A stretch of 64,000 bases of DNA from Njordibacter sp905182035 (GTDB lineage Bacteria; Pseudomonadota; Gammaproteobacteria; Pseudomonadales; Balneatricaceae): the NCBI RefSeq assembly GCF_047730075.1, contig NZ_CP159831.1, forward strand, positions 2,917,173-2,981,172. The letters are read 5' to 3'. Position numbers and translations under genes: made by a program. The notes below the pieces were generated by a model. That model was not told where the DNA came from. It did no database searches and was given only the letters and a program-made list of their open reading frames with translations. Below are positions 45,584 to 55,092 of this stretch, in pieces (within the stretch, counting starts at the first letter, position 1; the number at the start of each line of letters is the position of its first letter).

Positions 45584-46009
45584 TTATTTGCCAAGCTTCT
45601 GACGAATCTGACGCAAAGTACGCAGCTGGGCGACGGCTTCGGCCAATTGGCCAGCCGCACGTGAGTATTCAAACTCTGAAGTTTTATCTGCCATAGCCTG
45701 TTCAGCTTTGCGACTAGCTTCTTCTGCAGCAGCTTCATCTAAGTCTGCTGCACGAATTGCCGTATCAACCAACAAGGTAATCTTGTGAGGCTGAACTTCT
45801 AAAAAACCACCTGACACGTAAAGTATGTCTTCTTCACCGGATTCCATGCGCATGTGCACAGGGCCAGGTTTAACTTCACTAAGTAGTGGAGTGTGGCCTG
45901 GAGTGATGCCCAGTTCACCCAACGTACCTGTAAGTGAAATAAATTCTACCTTACCTGCAAAGACGGATTCTTCTGCACTAACGATGTCACAATCTACACT
46001 GGTAGCCAT
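45584..46009 (-). CDS. atpC: ATP synthase epsilon subunit
   Basis: The 141-residue central-stalk subunit of F1: beta-sandwich domain to about 85 (GTLGELGITPGHTPLLSEVK) and a C-terminal helical hairpin (LDEAAAEEASRKAEQAMADK) that can restrain ATP hydrolysis. Last gene of the operon, just before the terminator. Confidence 0.97.
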   Translation of the reverse strand: MATSVDCDIVSAEESVFAGKVEFISLTGTLGELGITPGHTPLLSEVKPGPVHMRMESGEEDILYVSGGFLEVQPHKITLLVDTAIRAADLDEAAAEEASRKAEQAMADKTSEFEYSRAAGQLAEAVAQLRTLRQIRQKLGK

Positions 46010-46073
46010 ATGATTATCCTCTTAAGCAGGGCTTAACCTATTGGCAGCAGCCAATAGAGCTAAGCCCTTGCAA

Positions 46074-47450
46074 TTACATGCTCTTGGCTTTCTCGACTAC
46101 TTCTTCAATACCGCCAACCATGTAGAAGGCTTGCTCTGGAAGATCGTCGTATTCGCCAGCCAAAATTCCCTTAAAGGCAGCAATAGTGTCCTTAAGTGAT
46201 ACGTACTTACCTGATGATCCGGTAAATACTTCAGCTACGAAGAAAGGCTGAGACAAGAAACGCTGAATCTTACGAGCACGCGTTACAGATTGCTTGTCTT
46301 CATCAGACAGTTCGTCCATACCCAAGATGGCAATGATGTCTTTCAGCTCTTTGTAACGCTGAAGTATACCCTGAACGCCACGAGCAATGTCGTAGTGCTC
46401 TTGGCCAATCACCAATGGATCTAGCTGACGTGAGCTTGAATCGAGTGGATCGATAGCTGGGTAGATACCCAATTCTGCGATCTGACGAGACAATACCACA
46501 GTAGCGTCCAAGTGAGAGAAGGTCGTTGCTGGAGACGGGTCAGTCAAGTCATCCGCAGGTACGTATACCGCTTGTATAGAAGTGATAGAGCCGGTCTTAG
46601 TGGAGGTAATACGCTCCTGCAACACACCCATTTCTGAAGCTAGTGTTGGCTGGTAACCTACTGCAGAAGGCATACGGCCCAATAGTGCTGATACTTCGGT
46701 TCCCGCCAAGGTGTAACGGTAGATGTTATCAACGAACAACAATACGTCATTACCTTCGTCACGGAACTGCTCAGCCATGGTAAGGCCGGTTAGTGCCACA
46801 CGTAGACGGTTTCCTGGAGGCTCATTCATCTGGCCGTATACGAGAGATACTTTGTCCAATACGTTGGACTCTTTCATCTCGTAGTAGAAATCGTTACCTT
46901 CACGAGTACGCTCACCTACACCTGCAAACACAGAGTAACCACTGTGCTCGATGGCGATGTTACGGATAAGCTCCATCATGTTTACGGTTTTGCCTACGCC
47001 GGCGCCGCCGAATAGCCCAACCTTACCGCCTTTAGCGAAAGGACACATCAAGTCAATAACTTTGATGCCAGTCTCTAGCAATTCATTACTAGCTGACTGC
47101 TCTGCGTAGGTAGGTGCCTTACGGTGAATTGGCATACGAACTTCTTCGCCAATAGGGCCACACTGGTCGATTGGGTTACCCAATACGTCCATGATGCGGC
47201 CAAGGGTGGCTGTGCCAACTGGCACTTTGATGGCGCCACCAGTGTTAGATACGTCTAGACCACGGCTTAGACCTTCGGTCTGGCCCATGGCGATAGTGCG
47301 TACTACGCCGTCACCCAACTGCTGTTGAACTTCTAGGGTTGTGCCCTTAGCATCTACAGTTAGTGCGTCATATACTTTTGGCACAGAATCACGTGGGAAT
47401 TCCACGTCGATTACAGCACCGATAATCTGTACGATACGTCCGCTACTCAT
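46074..47450 (-). CDS. atpD: ATP synthase beta subunit
   Basis: Catalytic F1 subunit, 458 residues. The P-loop GLFGGAGVGKTVNMMELIRN is near residue 145, the catalytic glutamate region AGVGERTREGND near 182, and LFVDNIYRYTLAG (Walker B) near 240. Lies between atpG and atpC. Confidence 0.98.
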   Translation of the reverse strand: MSSGRIVQIIGAVIDVEFPRDSVPKVYDALTVDAKGTTLEVQQQLGDGVVRTIAMGQTEGLSRGLDVSNTGGAIKVPVGTATLGRIMDVLGNPIDQCGPIGEEVRMPIHRKAPTYAEQSASNELLETGIKVIDLMCPFAKGGKVGLFGGAGVGKTVNMMELIRNIAIEHSGYSVFAGVGERTREGNDFYYEMKESNVLDKVSLVYGQMNEPPGNRLRVALTGLTMAEQFRDEGNDVLLFVDNIYRYTLAGTEVSALLGRMPSAVGYQPTLASEMGVLQERITSTKTGSITSIQAVYVPADDLTDPSPATTFSHLDATVVLSRQIAELGIYPAIDPLDSSSRQLDPLVIGQEHYDIARGVQGILQRYKELKDIIAILGMDELSDEDKQSVTRARKIQRFLSQPFFVAEVFTGSSGKYVSLKDTIAAFKGILAGEYDDLPEQAFYMVGGIEEVVEKAKSM

Positions 47451-47490
47451 AATTTTATCCTCTATCGAAAACTAGTTCTTATAGCTCAGG

Positions 47491-48354
47491 TTAAACGGCT
47501 GCCGCGCCACTCACGATCTCAGAAATTTCCTGAGTAATCGCAGATTGACGGGCCTTGTTGTAAATCATCTGAAGGTCATCGATCAGATCACCCGCATTAT
47601 CGGTGGCGCTTTTCATAGCGATCATCCGTGCGGCCTGTTCACAAGCGTTATTTTCTACCACGGCTTGATACACTAAAGATTCTACGTAACGGCTCAAAAG
47701 GCCTGTGAGTAATTCACGGGCGTCTGGCTCGTAGAGGTAGTCCCAATGGTGGCTCATACCGTCTTCATTCGGGTCTGCCTGCAAGGGCACAAGTTGCACT
47801 ACGCTGGGTTGTTGGGTCATGGTATTTACAAAATTATTGTAAACCACGTACAAAGCGTCCAACCGTCCTTCATCATAACTGTCTAACATGATCTTAACTG
47901 CACCGATGAGTTCAGCAGCTTCTGCCTTGTCACCCAGTTGAGTCTTGCTTGATACAACGTTGCCGCCGTAGTTATTAAAGAAGGTTGCTGATTTAGAACC
48001 AAGGGCACAGATGTCTATTTCGATGCCGTTTTGATCATGTTCAGCCATGCTCTGTACGGTTTTCTTAAACACGTTAATGTTTAAACCACCACACAGACCA
48101 CGATCGGAAGAAACCACAATGTAACCCACCCGCTTAAGCTCGCGCTGTTGCAGATACAAATGCTTGTACTCAGGGTTGGAGCGTGCGAGGTGAGCAATCA
48201 CTTCACGCATTTTATTTGCGTAAGGACGGCTATGATTCATACGTTCCTGTGCTTTACGCATTTTAGACGCCGCTACCATTTCCATGGCGCTAGTGATCTT
48301 TTGCGTACCCTTAATACTCGCAATCTGGGTCTTTATTTCTTTTCCGACTGCCAT
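47491..48354 (-). CDS. atpG: ATP synthase gamma subunit
   Basis: Rotating central-stalk subunit, 287 residues, starting AVGKEIKTQIASIKGTQKIT and ending in the long C-terminal helix MKSATDNAGDLIDDLQMIYN. The core has SSDRGLCGGLNINVFK. Between atpA and atpD as usual. Confidence 0.97.
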   Translation of the reverse strand: MAVGKEIKTQIASIKGTQKITSAMEMVAASKMRKAQERMNHSRPYANKMREVIAHLARSNPEYKHLYLQQRELKRVGYIVVSSDRGLCGGLNINVFKKTVQSMAEHDQNGIEIDICALGSKSATFFNNYGGNVVSSKTQLGDKAEAAELIGAVKIMLDSYDEGRLDALYVVYNNFVNTMTQQPSVVQLVPLQADPNEDGMSHHWDYLYEPDARELLTGLLSRYVESLVYQAVVENNACEQAARMIAMKSATDNAGDLIDDLQMIYNKARQSAITQEISEIVSGAAAV

Positions 48355-48426
48355 ATGCTTACCTTTCTGTTAAGTAACTAACTTGGTGAATAGCACGGCT
48401 TCAAGGTCACTTGAAGCCGTAAGCCA

Positions 48427-49971
48427 CTACCAAGTTTGAGTTGCCTTAAACTGCTCTAATGCAGACTTAAAAGAAGCGGCGATGTCGTCGTTAAAGTTAC
48501 CAGATTCATTCACCTGGCTCATTACGGCGCTATGCTCGCTGTTCATGTAAGAAATTAGAGCGGCTTCGAAGTCACCAACCTTGTTAAGAGCTATGTCTGT
48601 AAGGAAACCTTCGTTAGCTGCAAATAGGCTGACTGCCATTTCGGCAACGCTCATTGGCGAGTACTGGTGCTGCTTCATCAGCTCGGTCACACTTTGACCG
48701 TGCTCTAACTGGGCGCGAGTCGCGTCATCCAAGTCAGAAGCAAACTGAGAGAAGGCTGCCAATTCACGGTATTGAGCCAAAGCCAAACGAATACCGCCAC
48801 CCAATTTCTTGATGACTTTAGTTTGTGCTGCACCACCTACACGGGATACAGACAAACCAGCATTAATGGCTGGGCGGATACCGGCGTTAAACAAGTCAGT
48901 TTCCAAGAAAATCTGGCCGTCGGTGATAGAGATTACGTTAGTCGGTACGAAGGCCGATACGTCACCACCTTGGGTTTCGATAATAGGTAGTGCAGTTAAA
49001 GAACCGGTCTTACCTTTTACTTCACCATTAGTGAATGCTTCTACGTATTCTGCGTTTACACGAGATGCACGCTCAAGTAAGCGAGAGTGCAAATAGAATA
49101 CATCACCAGGATATGCTTCACGTCCTGGAGGACGACGAAGTAGCAAAGAGATTTGACGGTAAGCCCAAGCTTGCTTGGTCAGGTCATCAAATACGATCAA
49201 TGCGTCTTCACCGCGATCACGGAAGTATTCACCCATAGTACAACCAGCGTAAGGCGATAAGAACTGCATGGCCGCTGAGTCAGCAGCACCTGCGTTTACA
49301 ACGATGGTATGAGCCATGGCGCCGTGTTCTTCTAGCTTACGCACTACGTTAGCAATGGTAGATTGCTTCTGGCCAATGGCCACGTAGACACACTTAACAC
49401 CAGTGTCCTTTTGGTTGATAATGGCATCGATAGCGATGGCAGACTTACCAGTCTGGCGGTCTCCAATAATTAATTCGCGCTGGCCACGCCCTACAGGAAC
49501 CATGGCGTCAATCGCCTTAAGGCCTGTCTGTACTGGCTGGTCTACAGATTTACGTTCGATTACACCTGGGGCTACTTTCTCAACAGCATCAGTTAGATCA
49601 GTGTTAATCGGACCTTTGCCATCAATAGCGATACCTAGACCGTCTACTACACGACCCAGTAATTCAGGGCCTACAGGGACTTCTAGGATACGGCCAGTAC
49701 AACGAGCGGTTTGGCCTTCGACCAAATCTTCGTAATCACCTAGAACTACAGCGCCAACAGAGTCGCGCTCCAAGTTCATGGCCATACCGTATACACCACC
49801 AGGGAATTCAATCATTTCCCCGTACATTGCGTCAGCTAAGCCGTGGATCAATACGATACCATCGGCTACGCTAACGATTGTGCCCTCATTTTGGGCTTCA
49901 GATGAAACATCAAGTTGCTCTATACGCTTCTTGATGATTTCACTGATCTCTGAAGGATTCAGTTGTTGCAT
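48427..49971 (-). CDS. atpA: ATP synthase alpha subunit
   Basis: Non-catalytic nucleotide-binding F1 subunit, 514 residues. P-loop IIGDRQTGKSAIAIDAIINQ near residue 170; ALIVFDDLTKQAWAYRQISL near 265; the signature PAINAGLSVSRVGGAAQ near 363. Sixteen bases after atpH. Confidence 0.98.
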   Translation of the reverse strand: MQQLNPSEISEIIKKRIEQLDVSSEAQNEGTIVSVADGIVLIHGLADAMYGEMIEFPGGVYGMAMNLERDSVGAVVLGDYEDLVEGQTARCTGRILEVPVGPELLGRVVDGLGIAIDGKGPINTDLTDAVEKVAPGVIERKSVDQPVQTGLKAIDAMVPVGRGQRELIIGDRQTGKSAIAIDAIINQKDTGVKCVYVAIGQKQSTIANVVRKLEEHGAMAHTIVVNAGAADSAAMQFLSPYAGCTMGEYFRDRGEDALIVFDDLTKQAWAYRQISLLLRRPPGREAYPGDVFYLHSRLLERASRVNAEYVEAFTNGEVKGKTGSLTALPIIETQGGDVSAFVPTNVISITDGQIFLETDLFNAGIRPAINAGLSVSRVGGAAQTKVIKKLGGGIRLALAQYRELAAFSQFASDLDDATRAQLEHGQSVTELMKQHQYSPMSVAEMAVSLFAANEGFLTDIALNKVGDFEAALISYMNSEHSAVMSQVNESGNFNDDIAASFKSALEQFKATQTW

Positions 49972-49987
49972 GCTTTATTCCTCACAC

Positions 49988-50530
49988 TCAGGCATTCATG
50001 GCCTCAGCCAATTTGCCTAGTTTGCCTTTAACGGAACCATCAATCACTAGGTCGCCCGCGTGGACTATGACACCACCGAGCAATGACGCGTCGGTAGTAC
50101 TAGTTATGTTAATTTCGCGAGACAACATGGCGTTTAATGCTTGAGCCAATTTATCTTGTTGCTCATTGCCTAAATCAAAGGCACTGACGATAGATACGTC
50201 TATCGACTGTTCCTGATTTGCCTTTAAGGTTTCATATAAATTAGAAACCTCGGGTAGCAATGACAAGCGCTTGTTTTCGGCCAACAAGTTCAGAAAATTC
50301 TGTGCTTGTTGAGATACAGGGTGACTGCCGTTTACTACGTCTGTCACTAGCTGGGCTTTTTCTGCTGCCGTCAGTTCTGGATTATCCAAAACTTGGGCTA
50401 AACTTGGATCCGCAACTACCGCTGCAGCCATGTTCAAAAATTCCGACCAGCTACCCAAGTCGCCTTGGGCCAATGCCGTCTCGAAAGCGGCCTTGGTGTA
50501 AGGACGGGCAACAGTAATGGATTCAGCCAT
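49988..50530 (-). CDS. atpH: ATP synthase delta subunit
   Basis: Peripheral-stalk cap that joins F1 to the b subunits, 180 residues. Opens ITVARPYTKAAFETA and ends SLLGGVIVHAGDLVIDGSVK, both family landmarks. Seventeen bases after atpF. Confidence 0.96.
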   Translation of the reverse strand: MAESITVARPYTKAAFETALAQGDLGSWSEFLNMAAAVVADPSLAQVLDNPELTAAEKAQLVTDVVNGSHPVSQQAQNFLNLLAENKRLSLLPEVSNLYETLKANQEQSIDVSIVSAFDLGNEQQDKLAQALNAMLSREINITSTTDASLLGGVIVHAGDLVIDGSVKGKLGKLAEAMNA

Positions 50531-50547
50531 CGTTAACCTCTCTTTTC

Positions 50548-51018
50548 TTACAGTTCGGCTGCCAACTTATCGACAAGCTCTTGGTGGTTGTTTACATCAA
50601 TTGATGCGCCCAGGATTTTTTCTGCACCAGCAACAACAAGTGTTGCGACTTGAGCGCGAAGCACTTCTTTGGCACGGTTTACTTCCTGTTCAACGTCGGC
50701 TGCAGCTGCCGTTTTAATGCGGTCGGCTTCGGCTTGAGCTGTTTCTTTAGCTTCATCAACGATCTGACTAGCGCGTTTGTTAGCTTGCTCAATAAGAGTA
50801 GCTGCTTGCGCTTTGCTTTCTTGCAGCACTGCTTCCACAGACTGCTGAGCTTCTTCAAGTTCGCGTGCAGCCTTATCAGCTGCATCTAAACCTTCAGCGA
50901 TCTTCTTTTGACGTTCTGCCAAAGCCGCAGTAAGCGGTGGCCAAACGTACTTCATGCACAAGTACACGAAGATAATAAAAGAAATGATCTGCCCGATAAT
51001 TGTCATGTTCATATTCAT
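50548..51018 (-). CDS. atpF: ATP synthase b subunit
   Basis: Peripheral stalk, 156 residues: one N-terminal membrane span (TIIGQIISFIIFVYLCMKYV) and a long charged, Ala-rich coiled coil. Start MNMNMTIIGQ; internal ATGs make the exact start slightly uncertain. Confidence 0.96.
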   Translation of the reverse strand: MNMNMTIIGQIISFIIFVYLCMKYVWPPLTAALAERQKKIAEGLDAADKAARELEEAQQSVEAVLQESKAQAATLIEQANKRASQIVDEAKETAQAEADRIKTAAAADVEQEVNRAKEVLRAQVATLVVAGAEKILGASIDVNNHQELVDKLAAEL

Positions 51019-51058
51019 GGCAAGACCTCCATACGTATGGGTTGGTTAAAGATGACCT

Positions 51059-51289
51059 TTAGGCAACCGCAAACATGATGTAAAGGCTAATACCTACACC
51101 GATCATAGGAACCGCGTCGGTAAGACCCATCATGATGAAAAACTGTGTACGTAGTAAAGGGATCAATTCTGGTTGACGCGCTGCGCCTTCCAAAAACTTA
51201 CCTCCTAAAACGCCGATACCAACAGCTGCGCCAACGGCAGACATGCCCAAGATCAATGCACCAGCAATATACAATAATGCCATTTCCAT
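51059..51289 (-). CDS. atpE: ATP synthase c subunit
   Basis: Proteolipid of the membrane rotor, 76 residues, two helices joined by the polar loop ARQPE. The ion-binding acid is D58 in GLTDAVPMIG; the residues around it lack the Na+-type Gln/Glu-Ser/Thr set, so a proton-driven enzyme is indicated. Confidence 0.97.
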   Translation of the reverse strand: MEMALLYIAGALILGMSAVGAAVGIGVLGGKFLEGAARQPELIPLLRTQFFIMMGLTDAVPMIGVGISLYIMFAVA

Positions 51290-51341
51290 TTTGTTTCTCC
51301 AGTTTAAGTGAGATTAGTAGTTAAAAGTAAAAGGGTACTGA

Positions 51342-52160
51342 TTAATGATGGTCGTGAGCCATCGCCAAATACACAATGGTTAGCACCATAAAGATGAATG
51401 CCTGCAAAGTGATGATTAGGATGTGGAACAGGGCCCACGGCACCGATAACAACCACTGTGCCCAGAAGGGTAGTAGTGCAATCAGAATAAAGATCATTTC
51501 TCCAGCGTACATGTTACCGAACAAGCGCAAAGCTAATGAAATAGGTTTAGCAATTAAACCTACCAACTCTAGGAACAAGTTGAAAGGTAGGGCCCACTTG
51601 CCTAAAGGCTGTAAGCTAAGCTCGGCTAAAAATCCGCCAATGCCTTTTTGCTGAATAGAGTAAAATATGATCAAAATAAACACCGCCAAGGACATGCCTA
51701 GGGTCACGTTTAAGTCTGTAGAAGGTACAATCTTCATGAAGTGAATGCCCATCATGCCAGCGATGGATGGAATCCAATCAACTGGGATCAAGTCCATCAA
51801 GTTCATCAAGAACACCCACACAAAAATGGTCAGAGCCATGGGGGCAATGAGGGCGTTTTTGTGGTGGAATACGTTTTTCACGTTTTCATCCACAAATTCG
51901 ATAATCATCTCAACGAAGTTTTGGGTACCAGAAGGTACACCTGTAGTGGCTGTTCTAGCTACGCGGCTAAATAACCAGATGAAAAATGTGCCAAGACCAA
52001 TTGACCAAGCCATAGAATCCACATTAATGGCCATAAAGCCCATTTCTGAGGCCTCTTGAGCAGAATGTGCAAAACTCCATCCGTTATCCGGATGGTTGCC
52101 ATAGGTTAAGTTAGTCAGGTGATGAGCGATATACTCAGAGGACGTCATGCCACTAGCCAT
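51342..52160 (-). CDS. atpB: ATP synthase a subunit
   Basis: Membrane stator subunit, 272 residues, about five or six helices. The essential arginine lies in AKPISLALRLFGNMYAGE, and the C-terminal helix HILIITLQAFIFMVLTIVYL is typical. It follows atpI by 8 bases. Confidence 0.97.
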   Translation of the reverse strand: MASGMTSSEYIAHHLTNLTYGNHPDNGWSFAHSAQEASEMGFMAINVDSMAWSIGLGTFFIWLFSRVARTATTGVPSGTQNFVEMIIEFVDENVKNVFHHKNALIAPMALTIFVWVFLMNLMDLIPVDWIPSIAGMMGIHFMKIVPSTDLNVTLGMSLAVFILIIFYSIQQKGIGGFLAELSLQPLGKWALPFNLFLELVGLIAKPISLALRLFGNMYAGEMIFILIALLPFWAQWLLSVPWALFHILIITLQAFIFMVLTIVYLAMAHDHH

Positions 52161-52168
52161 GCTTTATC

Positions 52169-52585
52169 TCACTTTGATTTCGTAGAAGTTTGTTTATCTA
52201 TAACCACTGGCAACATTGCTGCAAGTAAATGGGAGCCAATAAAGGCTAATAGCAAGGCTAAAGGGTTTAGTGGGCTAACTAAACCGAATGCTAAACCGAA
52301 CAAAACTACAGTTAAGGTTAGTTTAAGCATTTCGTTGCCGTACATTTGCACCAAGGTTAGCTTTGCGTCTGCTGTAGCTTTTGGAGTTGAGTTGCGTTTG
52401 TTACCGCGCGCAAACTCTCGCCTCAAGGCCCAATAAGCAGGTAGGCTGTAAATGGCACCACCAAGAATCACGGACATTCCCGTAACCCAGTCTGTTATAG
52501 ATAAACCCACTCCAATCAGTGCCACTACAAGGGCCTGATAGGTTAATGTTTTTTGCAACCAATTGGGGGCTTTATTTAGCGCCAT
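52169..52585 (-). CDS. atpI: ATP synthase-associated protein I
   Basis: A 138-residue protein with about four membrane spans, first gene of the operon. AtpI helps assemble the c ring or supply magnesium. Landmarks: YQALVVALIGVGLSI and GGAIYSLPAYWALRREFARG. Confidence 0.9.
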   Translation of the reverse strand: MALNKAPNWLQKTLTYQALVVALIGVGLSITDWVTGMSVILGGAIYSLPAYWALRREFARGNKRNSTPKATADAKLTLVQMYGNEMLKLTLTVVLFGLAFGLVSPLNPLALLLAFIGSHLLAAMLPVVIDKQTSTKSK

Positions 52586-52658
52586 AAGTGCTTAAAAAAT
52601 CCGTTGGTTGCCAGTCTAAATATTAGCTGTGAGAGCTTCTACAATCACAGCGCACGGA

Positions 52659-52687
52659 ATTATAGGGTGTTTGTTTTAAAACCTCAA
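52659..52687 (-). promoter_or_regulatory. ATP synthase operon promoter (sigma-70)
   Basis: On the minus strand TTGAGG at 52687-52682, a spacer of exactly 17 bases, then a perfect TATAAT at 52664-52659, 74 bases before the atpI start. Confidence 0.75.
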
Positions 52688-52749
52688 CAATTTTCCTTTT
52701 TTAAAGTTGTATTGCGATTATACATAAGTGAGACAATAGTCCCGTCTTA

Positions 52750-53622
52750 CTAGGGCTCAAGCCTTGCTATGATGCCATCGAGTTGGTCTAAGGTTGCATA
52801 GCTAATGGTTAGCTTGCCTTTGCCTTTGGCCGATTGTGTGATGCTGACGGCAGCACCTATAGCATCGGATAAACGATCTTGCAGACTGTGTATATCTGCA
52901 TCGGGTGCTTGTTTTGTAACAACTTTTGGCTCTTGCTGCGCTTTACGTACTAACTCTTCGGTTTGACGTACCGACAGACCTTTAGCCACAACTTCACGGG
53001 CTGATTGTAATTGTTGGTCTTCTTCCAGTGCCAACAAAGAACGCGCATGACCCATTTCTAAGTCGCCCCGCTCTAGCATCAGTCGTACAGGTTCACTTAG
53101 CTGTAATAAACGCAATAAATTAGCGATGGCACTGCGGGATTTACCCACTGCGTCGGCTACTTGCTGCTGCGTGAGTTCAAACTCATTCTGTAAACGTTGT
53201 AATGCAAAGGCTTCTTCCATGGCATTAAGATCTTCACGTTGAATATTCTCAATTAAAGCCATGGCAATGGCATCTTCGTCCGGCACTTCTTTAATAAGGG
53301 CAGGGATGCTGTCTAGTTCTGCCAGTTGGGCAGCGCGCCAGCGGCGCTCGCCAGCAATAATTTCATACCGATCTATACCCACAGTACGGACAACAATAGG
53401 TTGCATAATGCCATGTACGCGAATTGATGCCGCCAATTCCTCTAGGGCTTCTGGATCCATATCTCTTCGCGGCTGATAAACACCACGCTGAATCCACTCC
53501 ACAGGTAGTTGTTGTAAACCATCTTTTTCCTTCGGTTGATTTTGTGTTAAATCAACATCAAGGCTACCCGCTCCTTGAAGTAAGGCTTCTAAACCACGAT
53601 TGAGGCCACGTTTTTTAACCAT
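52750..53622 (-). CDS. parB: Chromosome partitioning protein ParB
   Basis: Binds parS and spreads along DNA as a CTP-dependent clamp, working with ParA to move origins apart. The 290 residues include the ParB core with GERRWRAAQLAEL (near residue 93), the helix-turn-helix TQQQVADAVGKSRSAIANLL and a C-terminal dimerisation part. Starts MVKKRGLNRGLEALL, the family norm. Ten bases after parA. Confidence 0.96.
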   Translation of the reverse strand: MVKKRGLNRGLEALLQGAGSLDVDLTQNQPKEKDGLQQLPVEWIQRGVYQPRRDMDPEALEELAASIRVHGIMQPIVVRTVGIDRYEIIAGERRWRAAQLAELDSIPALIKEVPDEDAIAMALIENIQREDLNAMEEAFALQRLQNEFELTQQQVADAVGKSRSAIANLLRLLQLSEPVRLMLERGDLEMGHARSLLALEEDQQLQSAREVVAKGLSVRQTEELVRKAQQEPKVVTKQAPDADIHSLQDRLSDAIGAAVSITQSAKGKGKLTISYATLDQLDGIIARLEP

Positions 53623-53631
53623 AATACTGCT

Positions 53632-54402
53632 CTATTTTTTTTCTTGTTGACGAATAAATTCGCTAGCTAATGCCAAATAAGCTACAGCGCCACGAGAATG
53701 CTTATCATACATCAGTGCTGGCAATCCGTGGCTGGGGGCCTCTGCTAAACGCACATTGCGAGGGATGATGGTGCGGTAGACTAAATCACCAAAGTGATTG
53801 ACCAATTGGTGTGACACATCGTTGGTTAGGCTACTACGTGGGTCATACATGGTGCGTAGTATACCTTCAATCACTAAATTTGGATTAAGGTTGTTTTTGA
53901 TAAGCTTTACGGTGTTTAGCAAAGCGCTAATTCCTTCCAATGCGTAATACTCACACTGCATAGGGACTAATACGCTGTTGGCACAGGCCAAGGCATTAAC
54001 AGTGAGCATGTTTAAAGAAGGCGGACAGTCGATCAAGACAAAATCATAGCGGTGTTGTAACTGGCTTAAGGCGATTTTTAATCGAGCCTCTTTTTTGTCC
54101 ACCTGAATCAGTTCAACTTCGGCTGCTGTTAGGTCACTGTTTGAGGGCAACAAGTCATAGCCTGCTGGGGTATTGATCTGCAATACTTGGTTTATGTCTA
54201 CCCTCTGTGTGAGGACATCGAGCACAGAGTAGCGCAAGGTGTTCTTTTCAATGCCACTACCCATGGTGGTATTGCCCTGAGGATCTAAATCAATGACTAG
54301 TATCCGTCGTTTAGTGGCTACTAGTGATGCCGCTAAGTTAACACAGGTGGTGGTTTTACCCACACCACCTTTTTGATTAGTTATAGCAATGACTTTGCTC
54401 AC
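53632..54402 (-). CDS. parA: Chromosome partitioning ATPase ParA (Soj)
   Basis: A 256-residue deviant Walker ATPase: KGGVGKTT at residues 11-18, DLDPQGNTT near 40, and VLIDCPPSLNMLT near 120. Acts with ParB in segregation. It lies 8 bases after rsmG in the conserved mnmG-rsmG-parA-parB order. Confidence 0.97.
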   Translation of the reverse strand: MSKVIAITNQKGGVGKTTTCVNLAASLVATKRRILVIDLDPQGNTTMGSGIEKNTLRYSVLDVLTQRVDINQVLQINTPAGYDLLPSNSDLTAAEVELIQVDKKEARLKIALSQLQHRYDFVLIDCPPSLNMLTVNALACANSVLVPMQCEYYALEGISALLNTVKLIKNNLNPNLVIEGILRTMYDPRSSLTNDVSHQLVNHFGDLVYRTIIPRNVRLAEAPSHGLPALMYDKHSRGAVAYLALASEFIRQQEKK

Positions 54403-54409
54403 AATTGAC

Positions 54410-55090
54410 CTATACTAATTGCTTTTTAATGGTTAACAGGTGGCGCTCTGCATCTACGCCTGGTACCTGCAAGGTTTGACAGTTTAGCAGGCTATAGTTT
54501 GCGGGTATAGCATCCACTTCTTGTTGAGGATAAGTGCCTTTCATAGCCACGAACACACCCTCTTCTGTGACTAAATGCTGGCAACCTTCTAGCATATCTT
54601 TAATTGATGCGAAGGCCCTTGATAACACAATATCGTAGTTGAGATCTGGCGAATAAGTCTCACATCGTTGATTCACTACTTCAATGTTGTCGAGTTGATG
54701 GAGGTGCTTAAAGTGGGTAAGGAAGCGTGCCTTTTTACCGTTGGTGTCGAGTAAGTGGACAGTTTTATGTGGCCAGATGATAGCTAAAACCATACCCGGT
54801 AATCCTGCACCAGTGCCGATATCAATAAAACGTTGACCATCTAGCTTGGACAAAGAGTCTAAGATAGCAAGGCTGTCAAATAAATGTAACTTGATCATTT
54901 CCAGCGGGTCACGAATGGCCGTTAGGTTATAGGCTTTGTTCCACTTAACCAGTTGCTCAATATAACTAACAAGAACATTAAGCTGGTTTTCAGACAAAGG
55001 TATTAAAAGTGATTTGCTGCCTTTATTAATTAAATTGCGCCACTGTATGTGGGTCTGAATTAGATCTAATGCCGGAGTCGACAGAATCAT
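54410..55090 (-). CDS. rsmG: 16S rRNA (guanine527-N7) methyltransferase
   Basis: A 226-residue SAM-dependent enzyme (formerly GidB) that methylates G527 of 16S rRNA. The SAM motif is FIDIGTGAGLPGMVLAI near residue 88, and VVNQRCETYSPDLNYDIVLS is the later catalytic region. Two bases separate it from mnmG, so translation is probably coupled. Confidence 0.96.
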   Translation of the reverse strand: MILSTPALDLIQTHIQWRNLINKGSKSLLIPLSENQLNVLVSYIEQLVKWNKAYNLTAIRDPLEMIKLHLFDSLAILDSLSKLDGQRFIDIGTGAGLPGMVLAIIWPHKTVHLLDTNGKKARFLTHFKHLHQLDNIEVVNQRCETYSPDLNYDIVLSRAFASIKDMLEGCQHLVTEEGVFVAMKGTYPQQEVDAIPANYSLLNCQTLQVPGVDAERHLLTIKKQLV

Positions 55091-55092
55091 TG